Source: Ilex aquifolium (taxonomy: Eukaryota; Streptophyta; Magnoliopsida; Aquifoliales; Aquifoliaceae). From it: a DNA stretch of 64,000 nucleotides. A program made the translations under genes and the position numbers. The notes under the pieces are model-generated. The model did no database searches and was not told the DNA's origin. It saw nothing but the letters and a program-made list of their open reading frames with translations. Positions 1 to 11,285 of this stretch are shown piece after piece; the stretch's first letter is position 1; each line of letters opens with the position of its first letter. The DNA lies in NCBI GenBank assembly GCA_951799425.1, contig OX637405.1, positions 19,069,089-19,133,088 on the forward strand, in the 5' to 3' direction.

Positions 1-1028
1 TTACAAGTACTCGAGATTTATACCTTAACCAATACCATGGCTAAACGCTCATTCCCTTCAATAAATCTCTCCGTTAGATACACCCAATGATGGTATGGAT
101 AGTTTCACTTGAATTCTCCATCGCAATGAATTGTCTAAGCCTCAAGCAATCTTCTACGCTAAGGTTCTCGGTATGCACACTTGCCAATGAGTTTTATTTC
201 AGCCAACCAAGTTCTTCTTCTCCAAGGTGCGAGATTGGATAGGAATCATAAGATGGTAGCCTTTGAATTTAGGGATCTAGGATTGTGGCTGAAGCTCTCA
301 AGGTGTTAGGTAGATGAAAATTTCCCTAGAATGCTTACAAGAGGCTTACCATAGGTAGGGTTTGTCTTGAAAACGCAGATTCGCGAACGACCGCTTGAGT
401 ATTGGGAGGATGGTGGTCATCGGAATGAAATTTGGATTCAAACTAGAAAGGCAGAACATGGACTGCTCAACCGAACTCAAGGATCGCTTGAGCCGTCTCA
501 AGATAGCTCGAGTGGCCAGTGAGCGACCCAGAGGGTAGTCTCCATTGCCTCGCGTATAGCCTTTTCTCGATTTATTACCTAAGTCTTTAGAGACCTCTCT
601 AGCGAAATCTAACGAACATAGGGTGGTCCCTACTGATTTTTTAAGCCTAAACCAAGCAAAAAAGTAGTTTTCTTGAACACTAATGGGTGTTGCTCAAGAG
701 GGGTTTACTAATGACTCAATCTATGTTTTCAAAACAGAAAGAGGTTTAGAAAAAATGTTCTTTGAAAAACACCCAGGAGCCTTACACAGATCAATCACCT
801 ATTCCATTATACACTAATCATCCTAAGTTTAATTTAAGGGTTCTTAGATCTATAAGGTAATTACATTTGTCCTAAGTAAGAAAGTGCATATGGAGAATAC
901 ATTTGATGCAGCTTGAAGCATGATCTCCTTTCTTCCATTTGACGCTTTTGGATCTTTATCGTTATAACATCATGACTATGCATGTTAAGATTTACATGGA
1001 CTTCACGAAATTAGCCAATTACAAAACA
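1..1028 (-). mobile_element. Sirevirus-like Ty1/copia 3' LTR (partial)
   Basis: This stretch has no credible coding frame. Read on the minus strand it follows a purine-rich tract at about 1029-1050 (AAAGAGGGAGATTATAAG), and the plus-strand end at 1028 is CA. This fits an LTR in minus orientation that runs off the left edge of the window. The copia assignment comes from the multiple purine tracts further upstream in the same orientation (3376-3412), which are typical of Sireviruses. Around 475-545 there are degenerate CTCGAG and CTCAAG repeats that weakly resemble the palindrome arrays of other LTRs here. The boundaries are approximate because the other LTR is not in the window. Confidence 0.45.
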
Positions 1029-1198
1029 TGATCTTATAATCTCCCTCTTTGGTAATTTTGTGACAAAATGCACTAGTAAGAAATTAATATTACAACCCAC
1101 AAATCATTGAACAGAACGAATTGTAAACAAATCTCAACACCAGTGCATAAGTCTCTAAATGCAAGATCTATCTTTTGATGTAGTTTTGAAGATCATAG
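1029..1198 (-). other. Polypurine tract and 3' noncoding strip of the Sirevirus-like element
   Basis: On the minus strand this holds the polypurine tract next to the LTR, preceded by AT-rich sequence without an ORF. It ends where a chromovirus LTR begins at 1199 and probably continues at 3328. Confidence 0.4.
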
Positions 1199-3327
1199 TG
1201 TGACGCTCCATAATTTGGGGGTCATTTCTCAACCCGCGAAAATACCCGTGTATACCGCATAACTTGACACCACGTCATTACATGACCATTCCAAGGTTCA
1301 ATATACATCAATTTGTCCTTATTATTTCACCAATTATATTCTTTAAACAAGAAGGCTCAAAGTCCGAAGGCTTGACAAAGTTATACTTCAATTTTGAAAA
1401 TTTTGGAAGAGTATCGGTACCTACTTCACGTGGTACTAGTACTTATGTGACGGGGGTACCGGTACCTGAGCCCACTGTCCATTGAGGTACCAGTACCTGA
1501 AGCCTTGGTACTAGTACTTGAGCCCACTAGAATCTAGGTACTGGTGGTGCCCGTATGTCGAGGTACCGGTACCTGGGCCTTCTAACAGCGTAGTACCGGT
1601 ACCTAGTCACCTTGGTACCGGTACCTAAGCCCAGATTTTCTCCCAAATTCTGCCATTTTCAACCTCAACTCATCTAATCTCATACAAAATTTACTCAAAC
1701 TCATATAACAACTAATTTTACACAAAATATAGTCCATATGAGTTCATTACACCACTCTTTATGCAACATTACAAGTTCAAATCCAATTATACAATTGTTT
1801 TACAAAAGATGTAATTTAAATCCACATATCGGCTTCTTCTCAACAAGGACCCATGTGAGGGCCATCCACCGGCGCTTGTCCCGCACTTGAAATGTTATAT
1901 CCATAAAGGGTTAGTCACGCTCAACAGGGTATCTTCTAAAAAAGCTACTCCCCAACCTAGATGCATATGAAGTGTTCACATGCGATTCAACAATCAACAA
2001 ATATCCATTCAAGAATGTGCAATTCATAATGGAATTCACAATGCCATGCCATGTTATGAGATGAGACTCACACATACAATGCAACCCGAGCCCTCCACCG
2101 GATCCCATACCACATGCAATGCCATGCGTATGCATCCGGGCATTCTAAGCCTCCGCCATTGATGTTACATATCCAATGACCATTTATAAATTCTAGGTCT
2201 TTCTTGGGGTGGGTATTTATGGACTTCCACCAACGGGCACCCAACCGACACGACATTTATGGACTTTCACCAACAACTCTACGTACGTCGACTCACTTTA
2301 TGAACTCAATACCAACGGAGTGCGTATCCAAATCACCGGGGTCTTGCACTCGAGGGATAATCTAGCATTTCTTGCTAACCCTGTATTTTCAATGCAATCG
2401 GTGCGACTCAATCGAATCTTGGTCCAACTTTTTCGAGCCCATGCATCATCCACCAAGAAAGATGTTTGATCAAAACCATGCATACACCCACACTCATGTC
2501 ACATGTTCACAATTTACAACATCAAACACCCGAAAGATACAAAATCATGTAAATACATAACATGCCCAATTCATCACATTTCTCATGAAATTACCAAGTA
2601 AGCAATTTCAACAAACTCAATTCATGCAAAATTAATTTTAACCATTCTTATACCCATTTTCCACATTTCAACTACAATAGGTATGATCCATACATGAGAT
2701 TTCATCTCTAACACCCTACCAATTTCATATTTCAACCCTAGGTTGGAAATAAACCTAGTTAGGAAAGGAAGTTTACCTCTTGAAGCGTAATACACGTAGT
2801 AGAGGCTTTAAAATACCCAAATCAAGCTTTAAACCTTGATTCTAAAAAATTCCGATCTTGAGACTTTGACGAAACCCGCGACTTTTGGTATGTAGACGTA
2901 CCTCTTGTCGCATAGAACACTTTTTGTTCTTTGCCCGAAGCAATCCGAAGCACGGATTGTCTTAGATCGCAAGAAGAAGCTTGTAGATTTTGCGTTTTCT
3001 CTCTCTTCTTTCTATCCCTCTCTATCTAGAAAACCCAACAATAAGAATGGGGGAAAAAATCTGATTTTTCCCCTTTTTATACTCTCCAAATGCTTGGTTC
3101 TCATTAAGCCACACGTCCCGACTTTTCTGATCCGATTTTGTCTCGAATCAATTAAATCTCGTCCCGTGTTGTGTTCAATATATTTTATTTGAACTAATTT
3201 TAAATTATTTTTCATGTTTCACAATCAAATCACGATCGTGTTTGGTTTAATTGCGCGACGCCCCGATCGCATCATAAAATGCAAAAAAATTCCTCTGTCT
3301 CGGAATTCAACGAAAATTGACTGGGTA
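1199..3327 (-). mobile_element. Truncated chromovirus (Tekay/Del-type) LTR
   Basis: The left end TGTGACGCTCC matches the family terminus TGTGACACCCC seen at 31031 and 38687. The order of blocks follows the LTRs of element K: a palindrome array near the left end, then AT-rich spacer, then a minus-strand TATA box near 3070-3085, then the start of the right-hand terminal block. The last ~150 bp of that block are missing at about 3327. No target duplication was found, as expected if the right end was deleted. The LTR sits inside the 3' region of the Sirevirus-like element. Sense is minus by comparison with K. Confidence 0.65.
1411..1625. repeat. Palindrome array, unit GGTACCGGTACC
   Basis: Perfect 12-bp palindromes GGTACCGGTACC occur several times, mixed with variants such as GGTACTAGTACT and GGTACCAGTACC. 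The units are separated by 15-40 bp of unrelated spacer. Most variants differ at the central CCGG, the pattern expected from C-to-T decay at methylated CpG. The same palindrome returns in the inverted LTR fragment at 22227-24545. Confidence 0.85.
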
Positions 3328-3924
3328 AAATAATAAGTGTAAAATAGGTGGCATCATGAAAAGTTTGTGTATTTACTCCCCCTAAGTATTAGTACAAGCT
3401 CCCCCTTACTCTAGTCACATGTAACTCATTCACGCTAGTCAAAAAAAAAAAAAATTTCCCTAAATTCTCCAATATGTACCCAAAATATAATCGCCCTTTT
3501 TGTCATAAAGTGTCAAACCAATGATAGATCATAACAAGCATGATACAAAATCAAGTCATCCCAAAATATTCTTCCCTAGTTTGTCACAAAGTGTCAATCC
3601 AATTACATATCATAGCAACACATGATATAGAATCATGGTATAACAAGAGGGTATAAATACAAACCAACTAGCAAGAATAGACGTGTAAGTAAAGCAAATG
3701 ACAAATATAACACTTAACTCAAAGTCTCAAATATATATATATATATATCACATGACAAAGATTATGTTACAACAAAAGAAAGTAACAAACAAGTGCAAAA
3801 GTCAATAAAGAAGAAAAGTCAATAAGAAACAAATAGAGTATTTTAATTACAAACCATGAATGAATAATTCTCATAAAAAATCCCATATGGTCCTATACTA
3901 AAAGTCTCCCAACTAAAGTGACTC
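3328..3924 (-). other. Sirevirus-like 3' region with multiple polypurine tracts
   Basis: Noncoding and AT-rich. On the minus strand the segment 3376-3412 reads as two purine tracts (AAGGGGGAGCTTG and TAGGGGGAGTAAA), the multiple-PPT arrangement known from Sireviruses. An (AT)n run lies at about 3731-3748 and a poly-A run near 3441. I see no gene in it. Confidence 0.5.
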
Positions 3925-4749
3925 ATCTAGCCGCATCAGCTCCACCATCACCATCTCCACATCAAGTTGTACCTCGGCATCATCATCCTCATCAATAAAT
4001 CCAGTATTCTAAAGCATATGTCGGACACATCTCATCGCCTGCTATAGTGATCTCTGCTCTATCTCTATCCCAAAAATTCGTCCATATAGAAAATCAAGTA
4101 TAAGGGTTGGAGATTATGCTGCTCATCTACATTACTCTGAATGTGACCTAAAGAATTTATGATAGCAGTCCACTGAGAAAACGAAGAAGTAGGAGTAGCC
4201 CTGGGTGGTGCACGTGAAGTGTTGGCTCGTGTAGCCCTAGGTGGTGGTGTTCTCCTCGATGGTCTAGGCTTAGAGGTGGGAGTAGGTATCTCAGGTTCCA
4301 ATCCTTCTTCCTCTGCCTCTACCTCTACCTCGATAGGCTCAAAAACATAGCTGACATGAGTCTTACACTGTCACATTGACTATTTTCCTAGAGAATTCTT
4401 AGGTCCCTTCCTTTTATATGAATCTAAAGTAGTCACCCCTTGTTCATACAAATACGGGTGGTCAGGGAACCAAAAGGTAGTCCATCGATAATTTGTTCCT
4501 CCTCATAGGCCCTCAGAATAACCCCTAATATCATACTAGGCAAATCAATGTCCATACTAGTGCCAATAACATGCAACAAATGAGGTTAAAAAGTGGGAAA
4601 AGTATACACATGGGCTTTCATGTCAATGTTGTGATTGGTAATTAAATTAATCATCCGATACTCCTTGGACAAATCCTTATGAAACCACAATGAACAATTC
4701 CACTCATCAGGATAAGAAGCACCAATAGCTCGGACACAACATCGCTAAG
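3925..4749 (-). pseudogene. Sirevirus-like accessory ORF of the putative plant transposon protein family, broken
   Basis: Minus-strand translation of about 4380-4749 gives fragments alignable with the accessory proteins of elements A-D: an NLIT..N segment followed by a DLPSMILG..LRAYEEE segment, then LPFGSLTTRIC. The DLP-x-LI motif is shared with A and B (IDLPNLIMDQ) and C (IDLPSLILTE). A Pro/Arg/Thr-rich stretch follows (minus frame 4301-4065), and then an acidic stretch. Stops interrupt the frame, and the N-terminal half is cut off at 4750 where the LTR of element F starts. The family label is from memory of plant repeat annotations. The interest lies in finding this domain in both copia and gypsy elements. 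Confidence 0.5.
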
Positions 4750-6531
4750 TGATTAGCACAAAATATTGCATATATTGTATGTTTGTATACCCTCTTATGC
4801 TTGCTTTTGTGTTGGAAATGGGAGGAAATGCAATTATGCAGACGATTAATGATGTTGTTGTGTGATTGTAGGTAAAGAGTTGAAAATGGCGTGAGTTAAG
4901 CCCCCATCGTAGTGTTCAAAGTCAATGGAGATGAGGGGTAGCTTAAAGGGAGGCTTGGAAGGTGAAGAAATCAAGAAAAATGCAAATCTGGTGAAAACCT
5001 TCCGAAAGGTTTGGTCATAAACCTTCCAGAAGGTTTGCATATTGAATTGCCTCTGCCCCTACCAAACCTTCCAGAAAGTTTTGCCTACTGGAATAAACCT
5101 TCAGGAAGGTTTGCATCGACCCTCTGGAAGGTTCTGCTCCCTAGACTGCCTTTTGCCTTGTTCCTGCAAAAACCTTTCGGAATGTTTGCATCGACCTTCC
5201 GAAAGGTTTTGCCCAGAATTGCCAGACAACCTGCAACTCAACTCCAACTGCTTGGGGGGGCCCACCTACACTTCTCCCACACCTACCCTGACATATTCTA
5301 CCTACAAACATGCCATTATTACACAAGAGTTTGAATTTGGAAGAAAAAGCATGGAGGAAGAAGAGAGAGAAAGAGGGAAGTTGGTTAAGGACAAGGGGGA
5401 ATGCAGACATGTCTGCACCTTGCTTGTGCAGGCTTCCAAACCTCCCCAAATCACTGAATCTCTATAGCACACATACCATATACCTTTGATGGATGAAAAT
5501 GGAAGTGAGACTACCAACTACACACCATAAGTCAACACTTTTTAGAGAGAGAAGCTCCCAAGGTAGAAGACATAGTTTTAGAGAGAGAAAGCTTAGATTT
5601 TTGCATTTTCTTTACCCATTTTGCTTGTAACAAGCTGTAAGACTCTTTTAATCTTTGTTTCTTGAATTTTAATCTCATTTATTTCAAGTGTAATCGAGTT
5701 TAATCTATTGTTCTTGCACTCTTACATTTTCTGCTGGGTATGCTCTATAACTTCTTCATTTTGTGATGAAATGAATTTTTTTTTTGTAGTTTACTTCTTC
5801 CTAGGTTTAATATATGTTCTAAGTTTCGTTCTCAACTCATTTTCATTTCCATTTCTTCTACATGTCTCTTTACATCATGAATGCTTTTACTTCAACCATG
5901 AGTAGCTAAGCTTTATGTTGGCTAATCCAAGGGGAACTTCCTCTTGGGTATGCTAAATCAACTCTTCTCTATTCTACCTCATAGTGTAAAGTGTTTGGTT
6001 TGACTAGGTTGAGTGCGGACGTGGTTGTGAGCTCTTGATACACCATAGACTTGTCACAGTGTATGCTTGAGCCTACATTCCACATTAGTCCCTCACTTCC
6101 TGCGAATCAATCAAGCACCTAGGCACTATTAGTTGAATGAATTGAGTTGATTTAGAATTCCCATTGGAATGACCTCTTCGGATTAGCCAACCCTATTTTT
6201 ATTGCATTTTTATGACCAATCTTCACTCACCAAAACTCAAACTCAAAAGATTTTACACTTTTTATTTTTACCAAATCACCTTCACACAATTCACCTTCCT
6301 TCCCTAAGGAGACGACCTTGGAATACCGTTCCAAGTAAAACGCGACACTCGAAAGTCTCTCTGCGCTTGGGGAGCACTTTTGTACACACGCACACATTTT
6401 TATCCACACACATGTTCACCCCATTTCTTGCATGATATCCGAGGGAGAGTGACACTCACCTAATCGTATAAGCCACATACACATTACCGGAATCATGGTC
6501 GGAGATTAGGGTTGACGGAATAAGTCAAGCA
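4750..6531 (+). mobile_element. Athila-type 5' LTR of element F
   Basis: The right end is fixed by the primer binding site that starts at 6536. The left end at 4750 (TGATTAGCAC) matches the LTR start of element D at 41372 (TGATTCGCAC). The LTR holds a palindrome array (4996-5210), purine-rich leader segments with repeated AGAGAGAAAGC, and a block around 6305-6400 reading GACGACCTTGGAATAC that is shared with the LTRs at 41372-43118 and 46113-47970. Five-base flanking duplications could not be tested because the 3' LTR is absent. Confidence 0.75.
4996..5210. repeat. Decayed palindrome array, unit near AACCTTCCGGAAGGTT
   Basis: About eight sites read AACCTTCCGAAAGGTT, AACCTTCCAGAAGGTT and similar. 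Almost all carry a change at the central CCGG. They match the perfect AACCTTCCGGAAGGTY sites of the young Tekay-type element K, although F is Athila-type. One spacer reads CTACTGGAAT, as in K. Confidence 0.8.
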
Positions 6532-6535
6532 TTTT

Positions 6536-6553
6536 TGGCGCCGTTGCCGGGGA
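6536..6553 (+). promoter_or_regulatory. Primer binding site, tRNA-Asp type
   Basis: TGGCGCCGTTGCCGGGGA is complementary to the 3' end of plant tRNA-Asp(GTC), the primer used by Athila and Tat lineages. It lies four bases after the CA that ends the LTR. This fixes the element as plus-strand and Athila/Tat-type. Confidence 0.9.
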
Positions 6554-6689
6554 AGGCAAAACGTTGAATTAAGAAGGTGATTTCGGACAACGGAAGTAAG
6601 TCCCGTGAATTCTCATCACCGACCGATGTACGTTGTTCCTTGTATATACTTTTGTTTACTTGTCTTTTTATTCGCAGATATTGTTTTGT

Positions 6690-8424
6690 ATGTGGGGACG
6701 GGACGACCAAAATAGATTGGTTAGACGACCCTTAGGCCCCAACATGACTATTGACCAAGACCCACCCGAGGATGCCGGTGACAACTTTGAGGATGTTGGT
6801 GCTAATGTCCCAAGGGGAGAAGGAGTGCAAGACCCTATAATTCCAAACCCTAGAATTCATTTCCCTCCTAGGAATGAAGGAAACAATATCCCAATTGATC
6901 CTCTGGCGAGGTCAATGCGGGATTATCTCCAACCGACTCGTAGCACCACTCCTTCTTGCATACTTCTCCCGGTCTAAGCTCATGCCTTCCTAGTCAAACT
7001 GGGAATGTTACAACTACTTCCTAAATTCCATGGAATTGAAAAAGAAAATCCTTATTTGCACATTAAGAAGTTTGAGGAAATAGTTACAACATTCCTCACT
7101 AATCATGCCACGGAGGACATAGCTCGCTTGAAATTGTTTCCCTTTTCCCTTAAGGACAAAGCCAAAACGTGGTTAAATTCCTTGAAGCCTCGATCCATAA
7201 TCTCTTGGGCACAAATGCTTTCTAAGTTTTTGAACAAATTCTTTCCGGTGCCTAAAACCACCGCTCTTAAAAAGCAAATCCAAAACTTTTTGAAAAAGCC
7301 CAATGAGCAATTTTATCAATGTTGGGATCACTACAAGGAATTGCTACAATCCATTCTAGATCATGGTTTTGAATCATGGCAATTGGTGAGTTTCTTCTAC
7401 GAAGGAATTTCACCGAGCCATCGACAATTCATAGACATGATGTGCAATGGGGAGTTTCTAAACAAGAATCCCGATGAGGCCCTAGATTACTTTAGTACAT
7501 TGGCACAAAATGCACAATCTTGGGATATCACGGATCTCACCGATGTACCGAGGTCTTCTCCAGGTAGTAATCAACCAAGCGAGGGAGGGATGCATGATTT
7601 AAGGGATCTTGAAGACTTGCTTTCCAAAATCACCAAATTGTCTCGAAAAGTGGAAAGTCTAGAGGACAATAGGAGACATGAGGTGTCCAACGTTTCCAAG
7701 ACCGAGGAGTTTTGCTCTATTTGTGAGAGTGTTGAGCATTCCATCTCAGAATGTCCTAACATTCCGGCACTTAAGGAAGTCTACCATGAGCAAGTCAATG
7801 CCTTCAATCAAAGTAGGCAATCATTCTCCCCACACTCTAACACTTACAATCTGGGTTAGAGTAATCACCTGAATTTTAGTTGGAAGAATGAGAATCCCAC
7901 TCCTCATGGGTCTAGTTCATATTCACCCCCCATGCCTCCTAGGCAAAATCAATACCATGGCCAAGGTCAATCGTCTAGCTCCCAATACCCCTGATCCAAT
8001 CCACAAGGGTATTCACAAAACCCGCCTCCACAAAGTTATGGTCAACAAGGACCATCCAATCCTCTCACCTGCCAACCAACCACCTCATAAGAGGAACCTA
8101 GAGGATGTGGTGCACCAATTCATCCAAATCCAAACCGCCATCAACAATCAAACCGTCACCGTTTTTAATGACATTCGGACTCAAATCACAAAATTGGCTA
8201 ATGCCATAGGGTCGTCCCAGCAAGAGAAAGGGAAATTTCTCGCTCAACCTCAAGAAAATCCTTGGGGTCAACACGTGATAGAGTCATCCGAGCCCACTAA
8301 AGAGAGTTGTGAGCAACTCAAGGCGGTCACCACCCTTCGGAGTGGCAAACAAATTGGCAAGACCATTGTGCCAAAAAGTCTTACTAAAAGCCCCATTGGA
8401 AAAAGAGAAAGAGACTATGGGTGA
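6690..8424 (+). pseudogene. Element F gag, broken
   Basis: The frame opens with MWGRDDQNRLVRRPLG, an Athila-like RPLG start, and stops near 6975. It resumes at 7005 with QLLPKFHGIEKENPYLHIKK, the conserved gag core. A CCHC zinc knuckle (CSICESVEHSISEC, C-x2-C-x4-H-x4-C) is encoded near 7711-7752. A TAG at 7857 and a frame change lead to a third segment (7888-8424) ending in the EQLKAVTTLRSGKQI linker. At least two disabling mutations are present, so no full capsid protein can be made. The protease frame follows directly. Confidence 0.8.
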
Positions 8425-9292
8425 CTTCGAGGGGGGTGAGGTGAGTGAGAAAGAAAAAAATGTTGATGTGAATATGCATGCATGTCCCATTCTGGCCCCT
8501 TTTTCCAATCGTTTGAAGTCACCCATGAAGGTGGCTAACTATTCTAACATTATTGAGATGTTCAAGAAGGTTAAGATTAACATCCCACTCCTTGATGCCA
8601 TAAAGAAAATCCCCTCATGTGCCAAGATTTTAAAGGATTTGTGTACCGTGAAAAGAAAGTTGAATGTGCACAAGAAGACATTCCTCACCGAGCAAGTGAG
8701 CTCAATCTTGAGGACTAACACCCCACCAAAGTTCAAAAACCCCGGATGCCCTACCATTGCCATCACAATAGGAAATTTTCGGGTGGAGCAAGCACTTCTT
8801 GATTTGGGGGCGAGTGTCAACCTCCTACCCTTTTCGGTGTACCAACAACTCTAACTTGAAGAGTTGAAGCCAACTCCAATCACTCTTCAATTGGCGGATC
8901 GTAGCGTTAGAACACCAAGGGGAGTAGTTGAGGATGTCTTAGTCCAAGTTGATAATTTCTATTTTCCTGTTGATTTTGTTGTACTTGATACTCATCCGGT
9001 TGTTAATACTAGTTCACGAATTCTCGTCATACTAGGTAGACCCTTTCTTGCTGCATCTAATGCTGTGATTAATTACAGGAATGGCCTAATGAAGCTTGCA
9101 TTCGGGAATATGACAATGGATCTCAACGTGTTCAATTTGTGCAAGAAATCGGGAGATGATGAGGAAGTGCATGAAGTCAATAGGATTGACACTTTGGTGG
9201 AGGGTCACTTGGAACTATTGAACACTTTGGTGGAGGGTCACTTGGAACTATTGAGCACTTTGGAGTTTGGGGAGGAAATGATTGTGGATTAA
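8400..9292 (+). pseudogene. Element F aspartic protease, broken
   Basis: The frame from about 8400 runs through LDAIKKIPSCAKILKDLC and TKKTFLTEQVS-like segments to the retropepsin core ALLDLGASVNLLPFSVYQQL. The active site is D-L-G-A, the Athila form of D-S/T-G-A. A TAA at 8852-8854 interrupts the frame just after it. The second half (8864-9292) carries VLGRPFLAASNAVINYRNG, the conserved flap and C-terminal block. A 33-bp in-frame tandem duplication encodes VEGHLELL..TL twice near 9190-9265. Reverse transcriptase is missing because element A's LTR begins at 9397. Confidence 0.8.
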
Positions 9293-9396
9293 GAGGAGCT
9301 GGAGAGTTTACAAGGGGTAGAAAAATGGACCCCAACATTTGAGAGACTTCCTTTGCAAGAGAAAAAGATCTTTCCATTGACTGTGCAAAATCCCAT

Positions 9397-11285
9397 TGAT
9401 TCGCACTATTTCGTGATCTGATTTATATTATACACCCAAGTATAAGTGGTCGAATTGTAGTTTTCTCGGTTTTAAGTCCAAGTATCGATCCCACGAAGAG
9501 TTTTAATAATTAGGAAATAAAATGAAAATAGTGAAGTTGTTATTTCGAATAGGACAACATGTGATAGCTTGTGATGTGAGCATAGATTGATAACTAGTCT
9601 AATTAAACGTATATTTGCAGATAGATTGTTTAAAGACAGTAATATAAAAAGTATCATTCAGTTTAAGGATCCCATATGCGTTATATTGGTCAGGTACTGG
9701 AAATGCTATCTTACAGCAATTAACTTCCATGTTACTTGAAAGTTAACCGGTAGGTCTGATGTATATAAACCATCACACAACAACTTCTTAGGTTAGTTGG
9801 TGGTATTAAGTCATAACACATCAACTTCTTAGGTTAGCTGGTTATAGATATGCTAATTGACTAATCCGAGCAAACCAGAAGGACAAGCCATTCATGAGGA
9901 ATACTTGAATTACTCAATTGACCCCCATGATAGTAAATGCGTATATAATAAACCATAACACAACAAATTCTTAGGTTAGTTGGTGGTATTAAGTCATAAC
10001 ACAACAACTTCTTAGGTTAGCTGGTTATAGATGTGCCAATTGACTAATCCGAGCAAACTAGAAGGACAAGTCATTCTTGAGGAATACTTGAATTACTCAA
10101 TTGATCATCTATAATATATATATATATACCAGTTAAACATCCTCAGTGCCTTTGGAGGTCAAGCCATACCGATGGAACACCGTAGATATTTGACTGGCAA
10201 TATTATTATGTATACCAGTTAAACGATCTTAGTAATCCAGAAGGGCAAGCCATTCATGAGGATCACTTAGATCATTAATCTGATAGTTATATAAGTTAAA
10301 CAACCCTAATAACCTAGAAGGACAAGCCATTCATGAGGATCATTTAGGTTTTGTACCATGCATCAGTAGAATATCCTCAGTGCTCCGGTGGAGGTCAAGC
10401 CATACCGATTGGAACACCGTAGATATTTAACCGGCAGGTTGATGATGCATTGATGACATAATTTCAGGCACATCACCGAAATTACGTACATCACTGTATC
10501 ATGCATGAAGTGTACAATATATATATATATAAATAAAACATCAGCATGTCCAAAAGTTAACCAATATTATACATATGTTCACCTCTCACTGGAGGATAAA
10601 AGTAACTACTCACACCCCATTACTACAGACAAGCAAGGAGTGCGGGTAGTTTTCATTACACCTATAACTGAAATACAGACTCGGACACTTCTTTCACAAG
10701 GAACAACTGAAACACACCCACCTTTTATTATCAGTTAAGACAAAAAGGTGGCGGCAGTTCAATTATCTGAATAGAAAGATACAAAAAAAATGTAGAAATA
10801 TAGAGTTTCGGCTGGAGTGTATGACGGACCGAATTTGTGTCTGACTTCTTCTTTTCTCTCTTTCTTTTCTTTCTTTGGAATTCTCTCTGGAGCTCCCTCT
10901 ATACTTGGCCAAGTGAAGAAGAAGGCCATGCATGGCCTATATATAGAAAAGGAGGAAGCATGAGGTGGCAGATGAAGGTGAACCGTCATAGACCACCGTC
11001 CGGACGCCCCCTCCACCGTCCTGATGGTGGTGCTTTGCTGGATCCTGATCTTCTTGCTTTGCCGGCTTTTGCTTTGGTTGATTTACACTTTGATCCTTGT
11101 TCTTTTAAGCTTTGATATATTATTCCTTGTATTTTCCGGTAATTCCGCATCAAACCCTGAAATTTCAGACATAACACACGTAAAACCCTAGTTTACGCAC
11201 AAACCCTAATTGATAGTTTTTAACTGTTTTATCTTACCAATTTACTTATTTTAACTATAATTTTTATACTAATTAGGGTTAATCA
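9397..11285 (-). mobile_element. 3' LTR of Athila-like element A
   Basis: The plus-strand ends are TGATTCGCA at 9397 and GTTAATCA at 11285, giving the inverted termini TGATT/AATCA. The same LTR family occurs at 50158-52088 (element B) and as a solo copy in opposite orientation at 45440-49119. On the minus strand a polypurine tract (TTTAAGTTGGAGAGTG) abuts it at 11286-11300, so this is the 3' LTR of the minus-strand element to its right. It is 1889 bp long. Internal AGGACAAGCCATTCATGAGG-type repeats occur several times between 9870 and 10420. Confidence 0.85.
10937..11030 (-). promoter_or_regulatory. Element A LTR promoter: palindromes plus TATA box
   Basis: On the minus strand two palindromic sites come first: CCACCATCAGGACGGTGG (11013-11030), then GCGTCCGGACGG (10996-11007). 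About 50 bp further on is a TATA box, CTATATATAGG (10937-10947). CCATGCATGG follows immediately. The internal promoter of the same element at 16361-16413 has the same order of parts and the same CCATGCATGG. Confidence 0.7.

Noticed and set aside
475..545. CTCGAG/CTCAAG-rich stretch as another palindrome array
   Set aside because: Only one perfect CTCGAG is present and the half sites vary, so it is too weak to call an array.
5708..5905. Small hydrophobic frame in the LTR of F
   Set aside because: T-rich leader sequence yields Phe/Leu-rich frames by chance, and no homologous frame is kept in the LTR of D.
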